Positions 22,283 through 32,270 of a DNA stretch of 64,000 bases are shown here, one piece after another. Origin of the DNA: Agapetus fuscipes (lineage: Eukaryota; Arthropoda; Insecta; Trichoptera; Glossosomatidae); the NCBI GenBank assembly GCA_951799405.1, contig OX637334.1, positions 3,844,001 through 3,908,000 of the forward strand. The letters are read 5' to 3'. The number at the start of each line of letters is the position of its first letter. Position 1 is the first letter of the stretch. Position numbers and translations under genes: made by a program. The notes under the pieces are model-generated. The model had not been told where the DNA came from and made no database searches. It saw nothing but the letters and a program-made list of their open reading frames with translations.

Positions 22283-22895
22283 ACTAGTTGAGCATATATT
22301 TTATCTCGAGTATTTTCGACTTCCTTACGTCATTTTCAAAAGGACACTAATGTATGGAAGTGAAGCATGGACAGTAAATGATATTGAAATGAGTAAAGTA
22401 TGTACGGTGGAAATGAAGCATTTGAGAAGCATGACAGGAAAAACTCTGAGGGATAGAGTTAGGAATGAATGCGTAATAAAAGATGTGAAAGGTAAGGTAC
22501 AAAAGAATGTGATGAGATGGTTTGGACATGTGGAAAGAATGAATGATGGTAGACTGACAAAGTGCATATACAAAGAAAGTGTGAAAGGAAAAAGAGGGAA
22601 GGGACAACCGAGAAAAGTATGGAGTGATCATATTGAGGAAATTGTGAAAGAATGGGATATACAAAGTGAGCGTAAAAGAAGAAAATCATGAAAAAGGTGA
22701 TGGATGTAAACAAATTGAAAGAGGTATGTCAGGATAGGAAAGAATGGAGGCAGCTCTGCAGAGGCTCTGGCCACTCCTAGCGGAATGGCGACAGAATAAC
22801 AGTTACAGTTACAGTACACTGTTATAAATTTGACAAGACAAAAATCATAGAGAAATGAGAAGGATGAGTTACGAAAAAGAGGTGCAATTAGGTAA
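22283..22895 (-). repeat. Penelope-like 3' UTR split by an RTE fragment
   Basis: 22283-22348 (TCGAGTATTTTCGACTTCC, GTCATTTTCAAAAGGACACT) and 22821-22895 (AATTTGACAAGACAAAAATC, AGAGAAATGAGA) together match the PLE-1 3' UTR as seen uninterrupted at 35430-35522. The RTE remnant sits between them with ACACT on both sides. Confidence 0.7.
22349..22815 (+). pseudogene. RTE-like LINE C-terminal fragment, target duplication ACACT
   Basis: Encodes MYGSEAWTVND, then MRWFGHVERMN and GKGQPRKVWSDHIEEIV, with a frameshift near 22688 before LKEVCQDRKEWRQLC. Ends with AATGGCGACAGAATAACAGT and the (ACAGTT)n tail. Flanks ACACT at 22344-22348 and 22816-22820 fit insertion into an older PLE UTR. No catalytic domain. 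Confidence 0.8.
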
Positions 22896-22924
22896 TAAGC
22901 GCTTTCAACGTTATCACACCGTGA

Positions 22925-23530
22925 TTTTTCATTATAAGTAGTTGTTCTTTTGGTTCTTCTTCTTCTTCTTGTGCCACTTCTAACGAAGATCGGCGATCAT
23001 CATAGCTATTTTGATTTTTGATGCTGCGGCTCGAAACAGGGACTTGGTGCTTCTGCCGAACCACTGTCGCAGGTTCTTCAGCCACGATGTCCTTCGGCGT
23101 CCCTGAGATCTTCTCCCCTCAATCTTACCCTGAATGATAAGATGAAGGAGACGGTACTTCTAATTTCTCATAATGTGACCGAAGTACATTAGCTTTCTCT
23201 GCTTAATGGTAGGCAGGAGATCCTTTGTAGTGCGCATTCGTTGAAGGACTTCTTCATTGGTGACTCGATCACGCCAAGAGATCCGAAGCATTTTTCGGTA
23301 TAGACACATCTCGAATGCTTCAATTCGTCTCTCCAGTGCCTGCGTGAGAGTCCATCCCTCCACACCATACAGAGCGATTGGGAAAACGTAGCACCTCACT
23401 ATGCGCTTCCGGAGTTCAAGGCTTAAATTTCGGCACAACAGTAATTTGCTGATTTTAGCGAAGACATTTCGGGCTTGCTCTAGTCTGCTTCTGATTTGAC
23501 ATTGACCACACATCCCAGGTTCTTTTGATA
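22925..23530 (-). pseudogene. Second RTE-like LINE family, RT C-terminal remnant
   Basis: The minus strand encodes QARNVFAKISKLL, LSLELRKRIVRCYVFPIALY, GVEGWTLTQALERRIEAFEM and NEEVLQRM in one frame to a stop at 23160. It continues in other frames with GRRSQGRRRTSWLKNLR and ends in a (GAA)n-type tail (22953-22970 as TTC repeats). The connection domain and C-terminus are seen but no catalytic Asp pair. The same family recurs at 28785-28935. Confidence 0.75.
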
Positions 23531-23902
23531 ATGGTGTGATAACATTAAAAGCGCTCAATCTTTTTCTATCGATATAGCTTAAAACAGCCAAAAATGGCAA
23601 AGAAAGATACAAATCAAACGCTTCTACGAGCTTATACAGGTTTAAAAATGATAATAATGTAGGTATCGGAGAATCAACGCTCCAAGTGGTGTAGTGTGGT
23701 GTTTTGAACCTTTTAGGATAAAGGCGTACATACACAGGAAGCGGAGTTTGCCTCCTTTGAACGGTATTTTATGGGCGTTTCAGCCAACAAAAGCGAAATA
23801 TATTTGTGTAAGAGAAGCGTTTATGATTTCTCCCGGCCATTGTGAAATTGAGAAGGTTTACCTGAACAGTTGATTGATAACAAAATTGTAATATTATAAA
23901 AA
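23531..23902. other. Unassigned sequence
   Basis: GGTGTGATAACATTAAAAGC at 23533-23552 is the inverted partner of 22900-22920. No gene seen. Confidence 0.4.
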
Positions 23903-23975
23903 GACTAGCAGTACCCGGCGTGTTTCACTACGCCATTTGGGCATATGGTATCAATTTTTTTCTACAGATAAAAGA
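23903..23975 (+). repeat. Repeat terminus of the 'TACCCGGCGTG' type
   Basis: ACTAGCAGTACCCGGCGTGT resembles 31725-31790 (ATCTGTACCCTGCAACGCGT). Sequences of this type are a common dispersed element end in insect genomes. Identity not certain. Confidence 0.45.
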
Positions 23976-24149
23976 GGAAACAACAGGATCAAAAAAAAAA
24001 GTGTGCTAATCGGAATCAAGCTTCACACAATTTATCTCTAGGTTAATCTTCACGTTTTCTAAAAAAAAAGGTCTAGGTACAACTGTTAAGCAGCAGAGTC
24101 CATTTATATTTAAGATAAAAAAAATCGGCTATGTAACGTCACTCATCTA

Positions 24150-24390
24150 ATCTATTCTAAGTTGCATGGATATAATTGTTACATTTGGAATTCACATTAA
24201 GTGCATGCCCACAAGCAGACAGTATAAGTTCACACTTGCACATTCTGCGTGTGAACCTACAACATAAAAACCCAAATCTCAAATGAACATACACCCTGCA
24301 ACTCTTTGCTGACCTTCCCTGAAACAGGGGTGACATTGGCAGAGTGAACCATTTTCTATTTATAGTTGGTCAGATGCATATTGACCTATT
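24150..24390 (-). mobile_element. RTE-tail repeat
   Basis: Near full-length minus-strand copy, with GACCTTCCCTGAAACAGGGG and the tail at left (TCTAATCTATTCTAAG). Confidence 0.75.
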
Positions 24391-25145
24391 CAAGAAAAGA
24401 ATATAAACAATAAATGAAATTTTATAATCATACAATTAAAGAACTAATCTATAAAATTCACTATACTCTTTGAGCAAAGTGAAGAAATAAATGTATTCCA
24501 AACAATCAGGAATATTTTTCAATGTAACCGCACTGTGAAACGTATGCAGTTGGGGAAAATGCTTCATACAATATGATGCACTTAAGTGTTTTTTCAACTA
24601 TCTCCATAAAAGTGTTTAATTTATGTTGAATTTTTGACTCCCTGTCCTGTCTTTATCCCGGCCAAGTGAATTCACATTTTTTCCCCACATTTAAAATGTG
24701 CTCTATCCATTATTTCAATAAGTGAAAGTTTTAGGTAGTGCACACGGAACATTTTCTATTGATAACAAAATTGTAAGTCGCACGGCCGGGTTAGGTAAAA
24801 GGCAAACATTTTGTTTATCTTGGTTGCTTTGGACCATTGTCACATAGAAGAAAGACGTTTAACCGCCGAGAAAAAAACGATCTTTAAATTTGTGGTGAGT
24901 ATATAATTTTACAGAAATGCGTTTTTTGAAAAAACAACTATATTATGTATATTTTAATTAAAAGTATGTTTCAATAAAAGGTTTTAATAATAATAATATA
25001 TTTCAATATGGTCTTCTAGTTGTGACCTACGAACTTTCGTTTATCGTATTTTTTATAAGTGCGGGATATAAAAGCTTCTTACATTTCTAAAATTCAACTT
25101 AGAATACTTGAATAACATTTTTTAATTTGGAACTTTTGTCTAGGC
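24391..25145. other. Unassigned AT-rich sequence
   Basis: See 16726-17189 for a weak match at 24770-24900. No gene seen. Confidence 0.4.
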
Positions 25146-25690
25146 CAGGGATCGGCAACCTTTTGAGTCGGAAGAGCCAAAAATTACAAATTTCAAAGTT
25201 TTTCCTTGACTTATAGGTTGGTATGAGGCTGACCACCCATACTGTAAAAAATGGTTCACTTTGCCAATATCGCCCCTGTTTCAGGGAAGGTCGGCAAGAG
25301 TTGCAGGGCTTATGTTCATTTAAGATTGGGTTTTTATATTGTAGTTCCACATGCGGTATGTGTGAGTGCAAAATTATGCGTGTCTGCTTATGGGAATGCA
25401 TTTGATGTGAATCTCAAATGATACATATCTTATTTTGGATTTGGATTTGTAAAGAGCCACAAATGTTTTCTTGCCAACAATAAATAGCGTCGATGGGGCA
25501 GGGGGAGGGTGGGGGGTGAAAAGCGAGTACAAGTAGCGGAGAGATCGTTAATCGATTTAGAACGATTTAGTTTTTTTCGATCAGAAGTATAATTCTGTGT
25601 TTTTTTTATATTTGCGTATGAAGCTAAAGAGCCGTAACTTCACACCCAAAGAGCCGCATGTGGCTGGTGAGCCGCAGGTTGCTTACCCCT
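25146..25690 (+). mobile_element. Non-autonomous hAT-like element with nested RTE-tail repeat
   Basis: Left end CAGGGATCGGCAACCTTTTG and right end AGCCGCAGGTTGCTTACCCC form the terminal inverted repeat CAGGG(A)TCGGCAACC-type ends used by a widespread hAT group; AAGAGCC blocks follow on both sides. No transposase. An RTE-tail repeat at 25203-25440 is inserted into it. No clean 8-bp target duplication is visible. Confidence 0.7.
25203..25440 (+). mobile_element. RTE-tail repeat, nested in hAT-like element
   Basis: CCTTGACTTATAGGTTGGTA start, full body, ends near TGATACATATCTTATTTTGG. Younger than the hAT-like element that contains it. Confidence 0.8.
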
Positions 25691-26285
25691 AACCAAACCG
25701 ATATCGATCCACCATATTTGTAAAAAGTCCGGTCTATAGCTTAGTTGGTAGAGTAACTGCATTCCATGCCGAGATCTCGAGTAAGAATCCCACTGAAGTT
25801 GTCAGAAATTATTTCTCGTTTCAGTGTTTATTTCTAACCCAAATTAAAATACCGGCAAGGCTTACTCAGCCTTCATAAGAAATGAGTGTCAAGCCACTCA
25901 GGAGCTGAATAACATCTATTTCAAGTTGGCGTAAAGTAAAAGTTACTGGGTTGTTCATTTTAGATTTGGATTTTAAATTGTGAGTAGGTACACATGCAGC
26001 ATTTGTAAGCGTGAACTTACATGTGTCTACTTGTGAGCATGCATTTTATATGAATCTTTAATGTAAATGTATATTTGCAACTAAGATTATGTATTGTAGT
26101 TGAATATAATGGTCTTCTTTTATTGGGTGGTTTCAAAATTTACCGACCTCGTTGCTGAAATATTGAGAATTGAGAACCATTGTTTATTTGATCACCATCA
26201 AACTTCACAGGATTCATTCTAAAAATATGTTACATGTTTCCTGAAAATTTCGTCAAAATCGGATAAGCGGTTTATGAGTATAGGA

Positions 26286-26402
26286 ACATACATACATACA
26301 TACATACATACATACATACATACATACATACATACATACATACATACATACATACATACATACATACATACATACATACATACATACATACATACATACA
26401 CA
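26286..26402. repeat. (CATA)n microsatellite, long allele
   Basis: About 29 near-perfect CATA units. The homologous tract in the second duplicated unit is about half as long. Confidence 0.9.
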
Positions 26403-26964
26403 CATCCTTCTTTATAGATATAGATAGATAGATTGCATTCCATGCCGAGATCTCGAGTTAGAATCCCACCGAAGTTGTCAGAAATTATTTCCCGTTTCAG
26501 TGTTTATTTTAAACCCAAAATAAAATACCGGCAAGGCTTACTCAGCCTTCATAAGAAATGAGTTTCAAGCCACTCAGGAGCTGAATAACATCTATTTCAA
26601 GTTGGCGTACAGTAAAAGTTACTGGGTTGTTCATTTTAGATTTGGATTTTAAATTATGAGTGGGTACACATGCAGCATTTGTAAGCGTGAACTTACATGT
26701 GTCTACTTGTGAGCATGCATTTTATATGAATCTTTAATGTAAATGTATATTTGCAACTAAGATTATGTATTGTAGTTGAATATAATGGTCTTCTTCTATT
26801 GGGTGGTTTCAAAATTTACCGACCTCGTTGCTGAAATATCGAGAATTGAGAACCACTGTTTATTTGATCACCATCAAACTTCACAGGATTCGTTCTAAGA
26901 ATATGTTACATGTTTCCTGAAAATTTCGTCAAAATCGGATGAGCGGTTTATGAGTCTATAGGGG

Positions 26965-27018
26965 ACATACATACATACATACATACATACATACATACAT
27001 ACATACATACATACACAC
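26965..27018. repeat. (CATA)n microsatellite, short allele
   Basis: About 13 CATA units in the second duplicated unit. Confidence 0.9.
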
Positions 27019-27091
27019 ATCCTTCTTTATAGATATAGATTAAAGAAATGGATGAATTAATGAGATGCTTTAAGATATTTTGTCCATACCT

Positions 27092-27348
27092 AATCTAATC
27101 TAATCTAAGTTGCAAAGATATATTACATTGGAGATTCACATTACATGCATTCTCACAACCAGACATGTACAAGTTCGCGCTTGCACATCCCTCATGTGAG
27201 CCTACAACATATAAACCAAATCTCAAATGGGCATACACCCTGCAACTCTTACCGTCCTTCCCTGTAACAGGGGCGACATTGGCAAAGTGAACTATTTTTA
27301 CAGCATGGGTGGTCAGCCGCATACCAACCTATAAGGCAAGGTCCATAG
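27092..27348 (-). mobile_element. RTE-tail repeat
   Basis: Full-length minus-strand copy with tail (TAATC repeats at 27092-27106) and start complement at 27330-27348. Confidence 0.8.
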
Positions 27349-28784
27349 AAGTCAGATATTGATTTTACTAATGGAAAAACATACATGTACTCAAACGGGA
27401 CTATCCTTAGGCATGTTAGTCGTCGGTTGAGCCCATACTTTGACAATCTAATGATGCATTTGTATGAAGACCTGTAAATCCAAGATGGCCGCAAGTGGAC
27501 AGCTGATTTGTTTTCATACAAATATTACAAAATTCGGAAGGTAAGAATGACCGTGCTGATGAAACTTTCAGCGCAGGCACCATTAGTTTGTCAAAGCGTG
27601 GGCTCAGTCGACGACTAAAATGTCTAAGAATAGCCCCGTATGTCACCAAAACATATTTTATACAATCAATAAATGCTGTATCGCAGAATTTAAAAAAATC
27701 CTTGGGGTGGAAGTTTCAACGGCCGTGAGGATAGGTTAGCTATGTCATGTTTTATTCCATTCTATCTTCAAATATATACGGTAAGATCTATCAACGGTTG
27801 TTGAGACTTGCACCCCTCGACAGACATGGTTACCTACCAATACAGAAGTCCTAAGGCGAGCTAGGGTTGAAAGGGAACTGTTGTCAAATATCAAAGACAC
27901 ACTTAAAAAACATAACATTTTTTCACTCACTCATGACATGACTCAGAACATATTTGAATATAAAATGTTTTTCTCGGCAGACAAACATCACTCGTCTATC
28001 CTTGTAAACCAATAACAACATAGGCATTTATAGTTTTAAGCTGAAATAACGGTGATTTGACATATTTACAATTTTTAATTAATCTGACTCACTGTTTGGG
28101 AATTAATCTTTTCACATACTAGACGAACCGTTATGGGTGAACTAACATAATTCTTGAATTTTCCTCTGCAACTTAACCAACGTCTTCAAGAGATACTCAT
28201 CCTCATTACATTATAATTTGTAAAAATAATGGGCGTATGTTTTTTTACCCTATCTTTCTGGTGATTGTGAATTCGAAGGATGCCAAGACTTGAATCGGAC
28301 TGTAGCTCAATTAAAGAAGTAGAACCTGGCCGTGTGTCGTTATAATTTTGTTGTTTATAGAACATGTGGCGAGTCCGTTGTCGATGTTCTAAAAATATTT
28401 GATCTTACTGAATACATAAGCAAACCAATGAAATGTTCTCTGTGGTAATTGGATTCTTTCCTCGCAGACAGTTATATGATTTCAAATTCACACAAAGGAA
28501 AATTATTATTTGGGATGAGAAACCTGAAACGCTGACGTCAGAGGGTTGGCGGGACCTCACAAAAAATACAAAATACAATATATTCTGGACGTGTTCACGT
28601 TCACATAGAGGCCTTTGAAGTGATACTTTTGAAGTGCTTCCTAGTGTATTATTTCATTTACATAAATTTCTTCCGTTTGGATATTTATGGAATGAAAAAA
28701 TTGGTATCGATTGTCCGATAAATGATTGCCTCTTCAGTGAAGATTTGCGATTATTATTGCAATTTGCACCTTAGATACTGCTGC
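27349..28784. other. Unassigned; Penelope-UTR-like block at 28115-28190
   Basis: ACGAACCGTTATGGGTGAAC and ATAATTCTTGAA at 28122-28160 resemble the left arm of the inverted repeat at 59088-59215. No gene supported elsewhere. Confidence 0.4.
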
Positions 28785-28935
28785 ACGGAAGAAAGGTGAT
28801 GTGCTTTTGTCAAACCTCTGTCTCAGTTTCTTCAACCATGTCTTCCTTCAATCTGGTGCTCCTCCTTCCTCCACCCTGAATGATGAGATGTAGGAGCCAA
28901 TATTCTCATTTCTCATTATATGGCCAAAATAATAT
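28785..28935 (-). pseudogene. Fragment of the second RTE-like family
   Basis: Matches 23040-23195 block by block, for example CCACCCTGAATGATGAGATG against CTTACCCTGAATGATAAGAT and the ATTTCTCATTATATGGCC block. Confidence 0.6.
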
Positions 28936-29359
28936 TTGTTTCGTTTTTTTCAGCATTCACTTTTTCCTGTTTTTATTGTTGAAATTTCATTTTTTTCCCA
29001 TAAAGAGCATACTTCTATTGGGTATTGATTTCCCTTCCATTCTTCAGTTGATACGTCAATATGTTTTAACATCATTATGAGTAAATTATTTTATATAGTA
29101 AGGAATTACAAATAAGTAAACACCTAATGACATCTGTTGAAACCGGGCCAAAGTTATCATCGTTGAAACACGACGGGATTTGATCATGCACTTGTTTCAA
29201 TATCGCTAATTCGAATGCCGACGCCTTTTCTGCTCGACCATATCAGCGTTGCACCAACGACAAATTCAGAGACACAAAACATATCTATTTCATAGTATGC
29301 CTGCAGTTTTATGAGGCTGATTGAAGACTTTATTCACAAAAGCTGTACATTTGTTTCAG
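28936..29359. other. Intron or 5' flank before the first Dscam exon
   Basis: Ends in the acceptor TTTGTTTCAG (AG at 29358-29359). No signal-peptide exon found. Confidence 0.5.
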
Positions 29360-29484
29360 TGTCCTTGGTTCTGGGAGAGCTGCAGGGTCCACAGTTCCTG
29401 CTGGAGCCTCCTCACCGCGTGGACTTCTCCAACACCACCGGAGCCAGGATAGACTGCACGGGACATGGGAACCCCAAGCCTGAG
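29360..29484 (+). CDS. Dscam2: Dscam2-like cell-adhesion receptor, exon encoding first half of Ig1
   Basis: Exon of 125 bp between acceptor TTTGTTTCAG and donor GTAAGC. It enters in phase 1 (first two bases finish a codon) and leaves in phase 0. The product begins SLVLGELQGPQFLLEPPHRV, continues DFSNTTGARIDC and ends GHGNPKPE. The 'F..EPP.R.DFSNTTGA...C...GNP.P' pattern is the start of Ig1 in insect Dscam proteins, and the Cys is the first half of the Ig1 disulphide. Dscam proteins are homophilic neuronal and immune surface receptors. The next exon resumes at VEW in phase 0. A signal-peptide exon is expected upstream. The paralogue assignment (Dscam2-like rather than Dscam1) rests on family resemblance and on single rather than arrayed exons. 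Confidence 0.9.
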
Positions 29485-29636
29485 GTAAGCAAGAATAGAG
29501 TGAGATTTGGTGCCGATCCATAACAAAGATACTGTTAGTAACTATGAGTTTGTGTGTACATGCACGCAGTTTGCTGGTGTGTTACTGGAATAGTGCCGAG
29601 TGATTTAGTATTTATGTGGAACAATCTGTTATAGAA

Positions 29637-29852
29637 GAATGTGGAATAATCAAGAACAAGCAAGAATCGTCTCTTTTTTTCCTATATATACGAGCCGCAA
29701 TAGTGCGGAGAGCCAGAGGACGCTTGAAACATTGTGACGCGAAGTCGATAGAGCTAGAGAAGTACTGTGTAACCTTATATTGTGCAAAATAAATCCTGTT
29801 AAATAAATAAATCGCAGTTTAATTTAAAAAGAACCCAAGTAAAATTGTAACA
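29637..29852 (+). mobile_element. LTR-like sequence
   Basis: TGTTATAG start and GTAACA end, an internal TATATATACGAG TATA-like box at about 29683 and an AATAAAT signal near 29790. It has the layout of a solo LTR, but I see no matching 4-5 bp target duplication. Confidence 0.45.
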
Positions 29853-30564
29853 ATACCACCAGCTCAGTATGTGCCATATCCCACGTAGGTACTTGATTTC
29901 AGTAACATTGTAAATGATAATTGTTGTAAATAAGATATTAATTATTTTAATCTACTCTCTCGTTTTGTTCAAAGAATGTGCCAATAAAGTTAATCCAATC
30001 AGTTCCTCCTTGCTCTATGCCAAACAAGGATATGTCTCTCGATGATGTTGGATAAGAGCCCAACAAAACGTTCAAAACACTGAAATTTTCTAATTCACGG
30101 TTCGTATAAATACCCGGTTATTTATTTTATTTTAAGTAATTTTATCAATATGATTATGTTAGATTAGGTTTTCTCACATTAAATTAATTAAATTTATTTG
30201 CTCATATTTTTCACTCAATTTTAGACCTTGACACCATAAAAAAACCCTCGTAAATTGGAGTTCAAAAGGGCGTATCTTAAAGAAGCCCCCCTCGCCTTTA
30301 TCTCGCTCGGATTCCCGACAACATTTGAAAACTGTAGCAATTTGTTTTTATGCCGCAGCTCATTTGCATGGATAGCGGCGCCGTTTAAATGCCAAGACGA
30401 TTGTGTCGGGAAGAACATGTTATCATTTGGTTCAGTATTATGCTGCCAACTGCCCGAAACAATGTTCTTTTTTTGGACATTTATAAGTCGTCTCCTTGGT
30501 CCTTCTTTGTCTTATCGCTCCCCCAGTTCTTGTTTGCCGTATACGATGCGTTTACGCCAATCTT
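29853..30564. other. Unassigned intron sequence; less AT-rich block at 30240-30480
   Basis: 30240-30480 has mixed base composition, an octamer-like ATTTGCAT at 30363 and no match elsewhere in the window. Could be a conserved non-coding element or an old exon. No product recognised. Confidence 0.35.
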
Positions 30565-30795
30565 GTCAAATATGACATTTTCATGCAGTTGTCTTTTGAA
30601 TCAAATTCTACACAATCTGAGCTAAGAAAAACCGCAAAACTCGATAATGTGAGAGTTCTTTTAAATAAATTTCTTGTTTTCATAAGACACATTGGTCCAG
30701 TAGGTACACATGCAAACATTGCTCATGTAGAATTTTCTCAATGGCGTTTACGGCAAACAAGAACTAAGGCAGCGTTATGTCCATTCGTCACAAGT
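30565..30795 (+). repeat. MITE-2 copy, 5'-incomplete
   Basis: GAATCAAATTCTACACAATC, ATGTGAGAGTTCTTTTAAAT and ACAAACATTGCTCATG-like blocks, ending in a diverged GGCAAACAAGAAC terminus. Confidence 0.65.
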
Positions 30796-30819
30796 CACAA
30801 GGGGTAATTTCACATTTGC

Positions 30820-31170
30820 AATGTTTGTATGGAAGCATTCGAGATGTGGATTTGGAGAAAAATGTCCAAGACATCATGGGTCGAAAAGAAATCCAACGAA
30901 GAGCTGTTGCGGGACGTAGAAGAGAGCTTATAAGTTACATTTTAAAGAGAAAAACCAAGGTAATAGGGCACTAGATAAGACATAACACCTTTCTTAACAC
31001 CATCTTTGAAGTTAAAATCTTGGGAAGACGAACAAGAGGTCACCCAAGAACTTCATACTTCAAGAATGTGAAGCAGCTCATGGATGTTTCCTCCTATTCG
31101 CATCTCAAGAGGATGGCAACAGACACAGACAAATGGCTGACACAACAAGGCGCTGCCTTTAGAAGATGAT
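30820..31170 (+). pseudogene. LINE C-terminal remnant
   Basis: Broken frames encode WVEKKSNEELLRDVEE-like and then GRRTRGHPRTSYFKNVKQLM followed by MATDTDKWL. This resembles the end of RTE-type pol with stops between blocks. Confidence 0.55.
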
Positions 31171-31179
31171 GATTAATGT

Positions 31180-31385
31180 TTGAATGTGTACTGGACCAAT
31201 GTGTAAATCGATTTGTAAAATATTGAAAACAGCTCTAACTATATCGTGTTTTCTGTCTGTTTCTTAGCTCAGATTGTGTAGAATGTGATTCTTACAAAGA
31301 TAACCGACAATTTCATTGTAAGGTTATCTTTGAATCAAATGGTGGATACGCCAAGTAAGAACTAGGGAAGCGTTGTGTCAATCGT
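31180..31385 (-). repeat. MITE-2 copy
   Basis: Reverse-complement MITE-2: GTACTGGACCAATGTG, TTCTTAGCTCAGATTGTGTA, ATCTTTGAATCAAATGGTGG. Confidence 0.65.
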
Positions 31386-31512
31386 ATGTGTATTTTTTTT
31401 ATCAGTTTAAAGTCGCATATGCTAACTTTGAAACTACCGGGCCATAGAGCTTTGTATTTATTTAGTCCGCTCTCTTTATTCAGTCTGATTTTTTTGCCTT
31501 TTTTCTTTTTAG

Positions 31513-31659
31513 GCTGGAAACAATTTCATCTGGCAGGATTATGATGAAGAAGTTACAGCATCAGAGATAATAATATGGCGACAGTCCCCGGAGAGAGTTT
31601 CTGCGATGTTTTTTTATCGCCTTGGAATCTTGCGAGATGGGAGACCGCTGTTGATGTTG
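31513..31659 (+). other. Candidate in-frame cassette exon (unproven)
   Basis: Preceded by a strong pyrimidine tract ending TTTTTAG (31506-31512) and followed by GTAAAG (31660). The 147 bp are 49 open codons in phase 0, matching the phase 0 ends of the neighbouring Dscam exons. The peptide (starts AGNNFIWQDYDEE) does not resemble any Ig segment I know. It could equally be chance. Confidence 0.25.
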
Positions 31660-31724
31660 GTAAAGTTGAACGGCAATAAAAACATGCTGCCTTAACGAAA
31701 TATCATTGAATATATTATACTATC

Positions 31725-31790
31725 TGTACCCTGCAACGCGTTGCTGTGGCTCAGTTCGTTAATTGAAAAATACAGAACGTTTCTTCATCA
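31725..31790 (+). repeat. Repeat terminus similar to 23903-23975
   Basis: ATCTGTACCCTGCAACGCGT followed by TGCTGTGGCTCAGTTCG. Confidence 0.4.
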
Positions 31791-32036
31791 TTTAATCATT
31801 ATAAAAAAAACATCCAATGATAATTTCAATAATAATATTTAATGAAGGGCGGAGTTCACAGTAAAAAGTGCATTCTGTAAATTTTGTTTGAAATTTTGTT
31901 TTGTTTTGTTCCAAAACGAAGCTTTACCATGCAAAACATGAAATATTATTATGAAATTTAAATAGGTCAATGACCTACGTTCATTTTTTTGACAGGCAAA
32001 CGTCCCAGGACGTCGCAATCAAGCTCGCAATAAACC

Positions 32037-32264
32037 TTAGGATAGATTTCAGAATATAACTGCACCCTTTTGGTGGCAGGTGCCACTTAACGGTGCTTCA
32101 CAAAAATTACAGATTAAAATTATTTTTTAAAAATCACAAAAAAACAGGGTTTAGGATAGATTTATCAATATTATTGCACCCTTTTGGTGGCTAGTGCCAC
32201 TTAACGGTGCTTCACAAAAATTATCGATTAATATTATTTTAAAAAATCACAAAAAAACAGGGTA
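32037..32264. repeat. Two 114-bp tandem units
   Basis: TTAGGATAGATTT starts at 32037 and 32151. Both units contain CACCCTTTTGGTGGC and TGCCACTTAACGGTGCTTCA and end ATCACAAAAAAACAGGGT. Confidence 0.85.
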
Positions 32265-32270
32265 TATGTA

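Larger units (their letters stand above)
25725..27035 (+). repeat. Tandem duplication, ~676-bp unit, with (CATA)n
   Basis: The same order recurs twice (offset 676 at GTCAGAAATTATTTC, 25801 and 26477): SINE-B head and body, RTE-tail 3' fragment (about 25960-26100 and 26635-26765), the block TTTCGTCAAAATCGGATAAG, then a CATA microsatellite and CACATCCTTCTTTATAGATA. Confidence 0.85.

Noticed and set aside
26219..26443. Open frame with a repeating MYVC peptide
   Set aside because: Pure translation of the CATA microsatellite.
26286..27018. CRISPR-like spacing of repeats
   Set aside because: Simple CATA microsatellites within a tandem duplication in an animal genome; no spacer structure or cas genes.
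30221..30575. Overlapping ORFs on both strands (65 and 106 codons)
   Set aside because: Neither has a known motif. The mixed composition is noted as a possible non-coding element instead.
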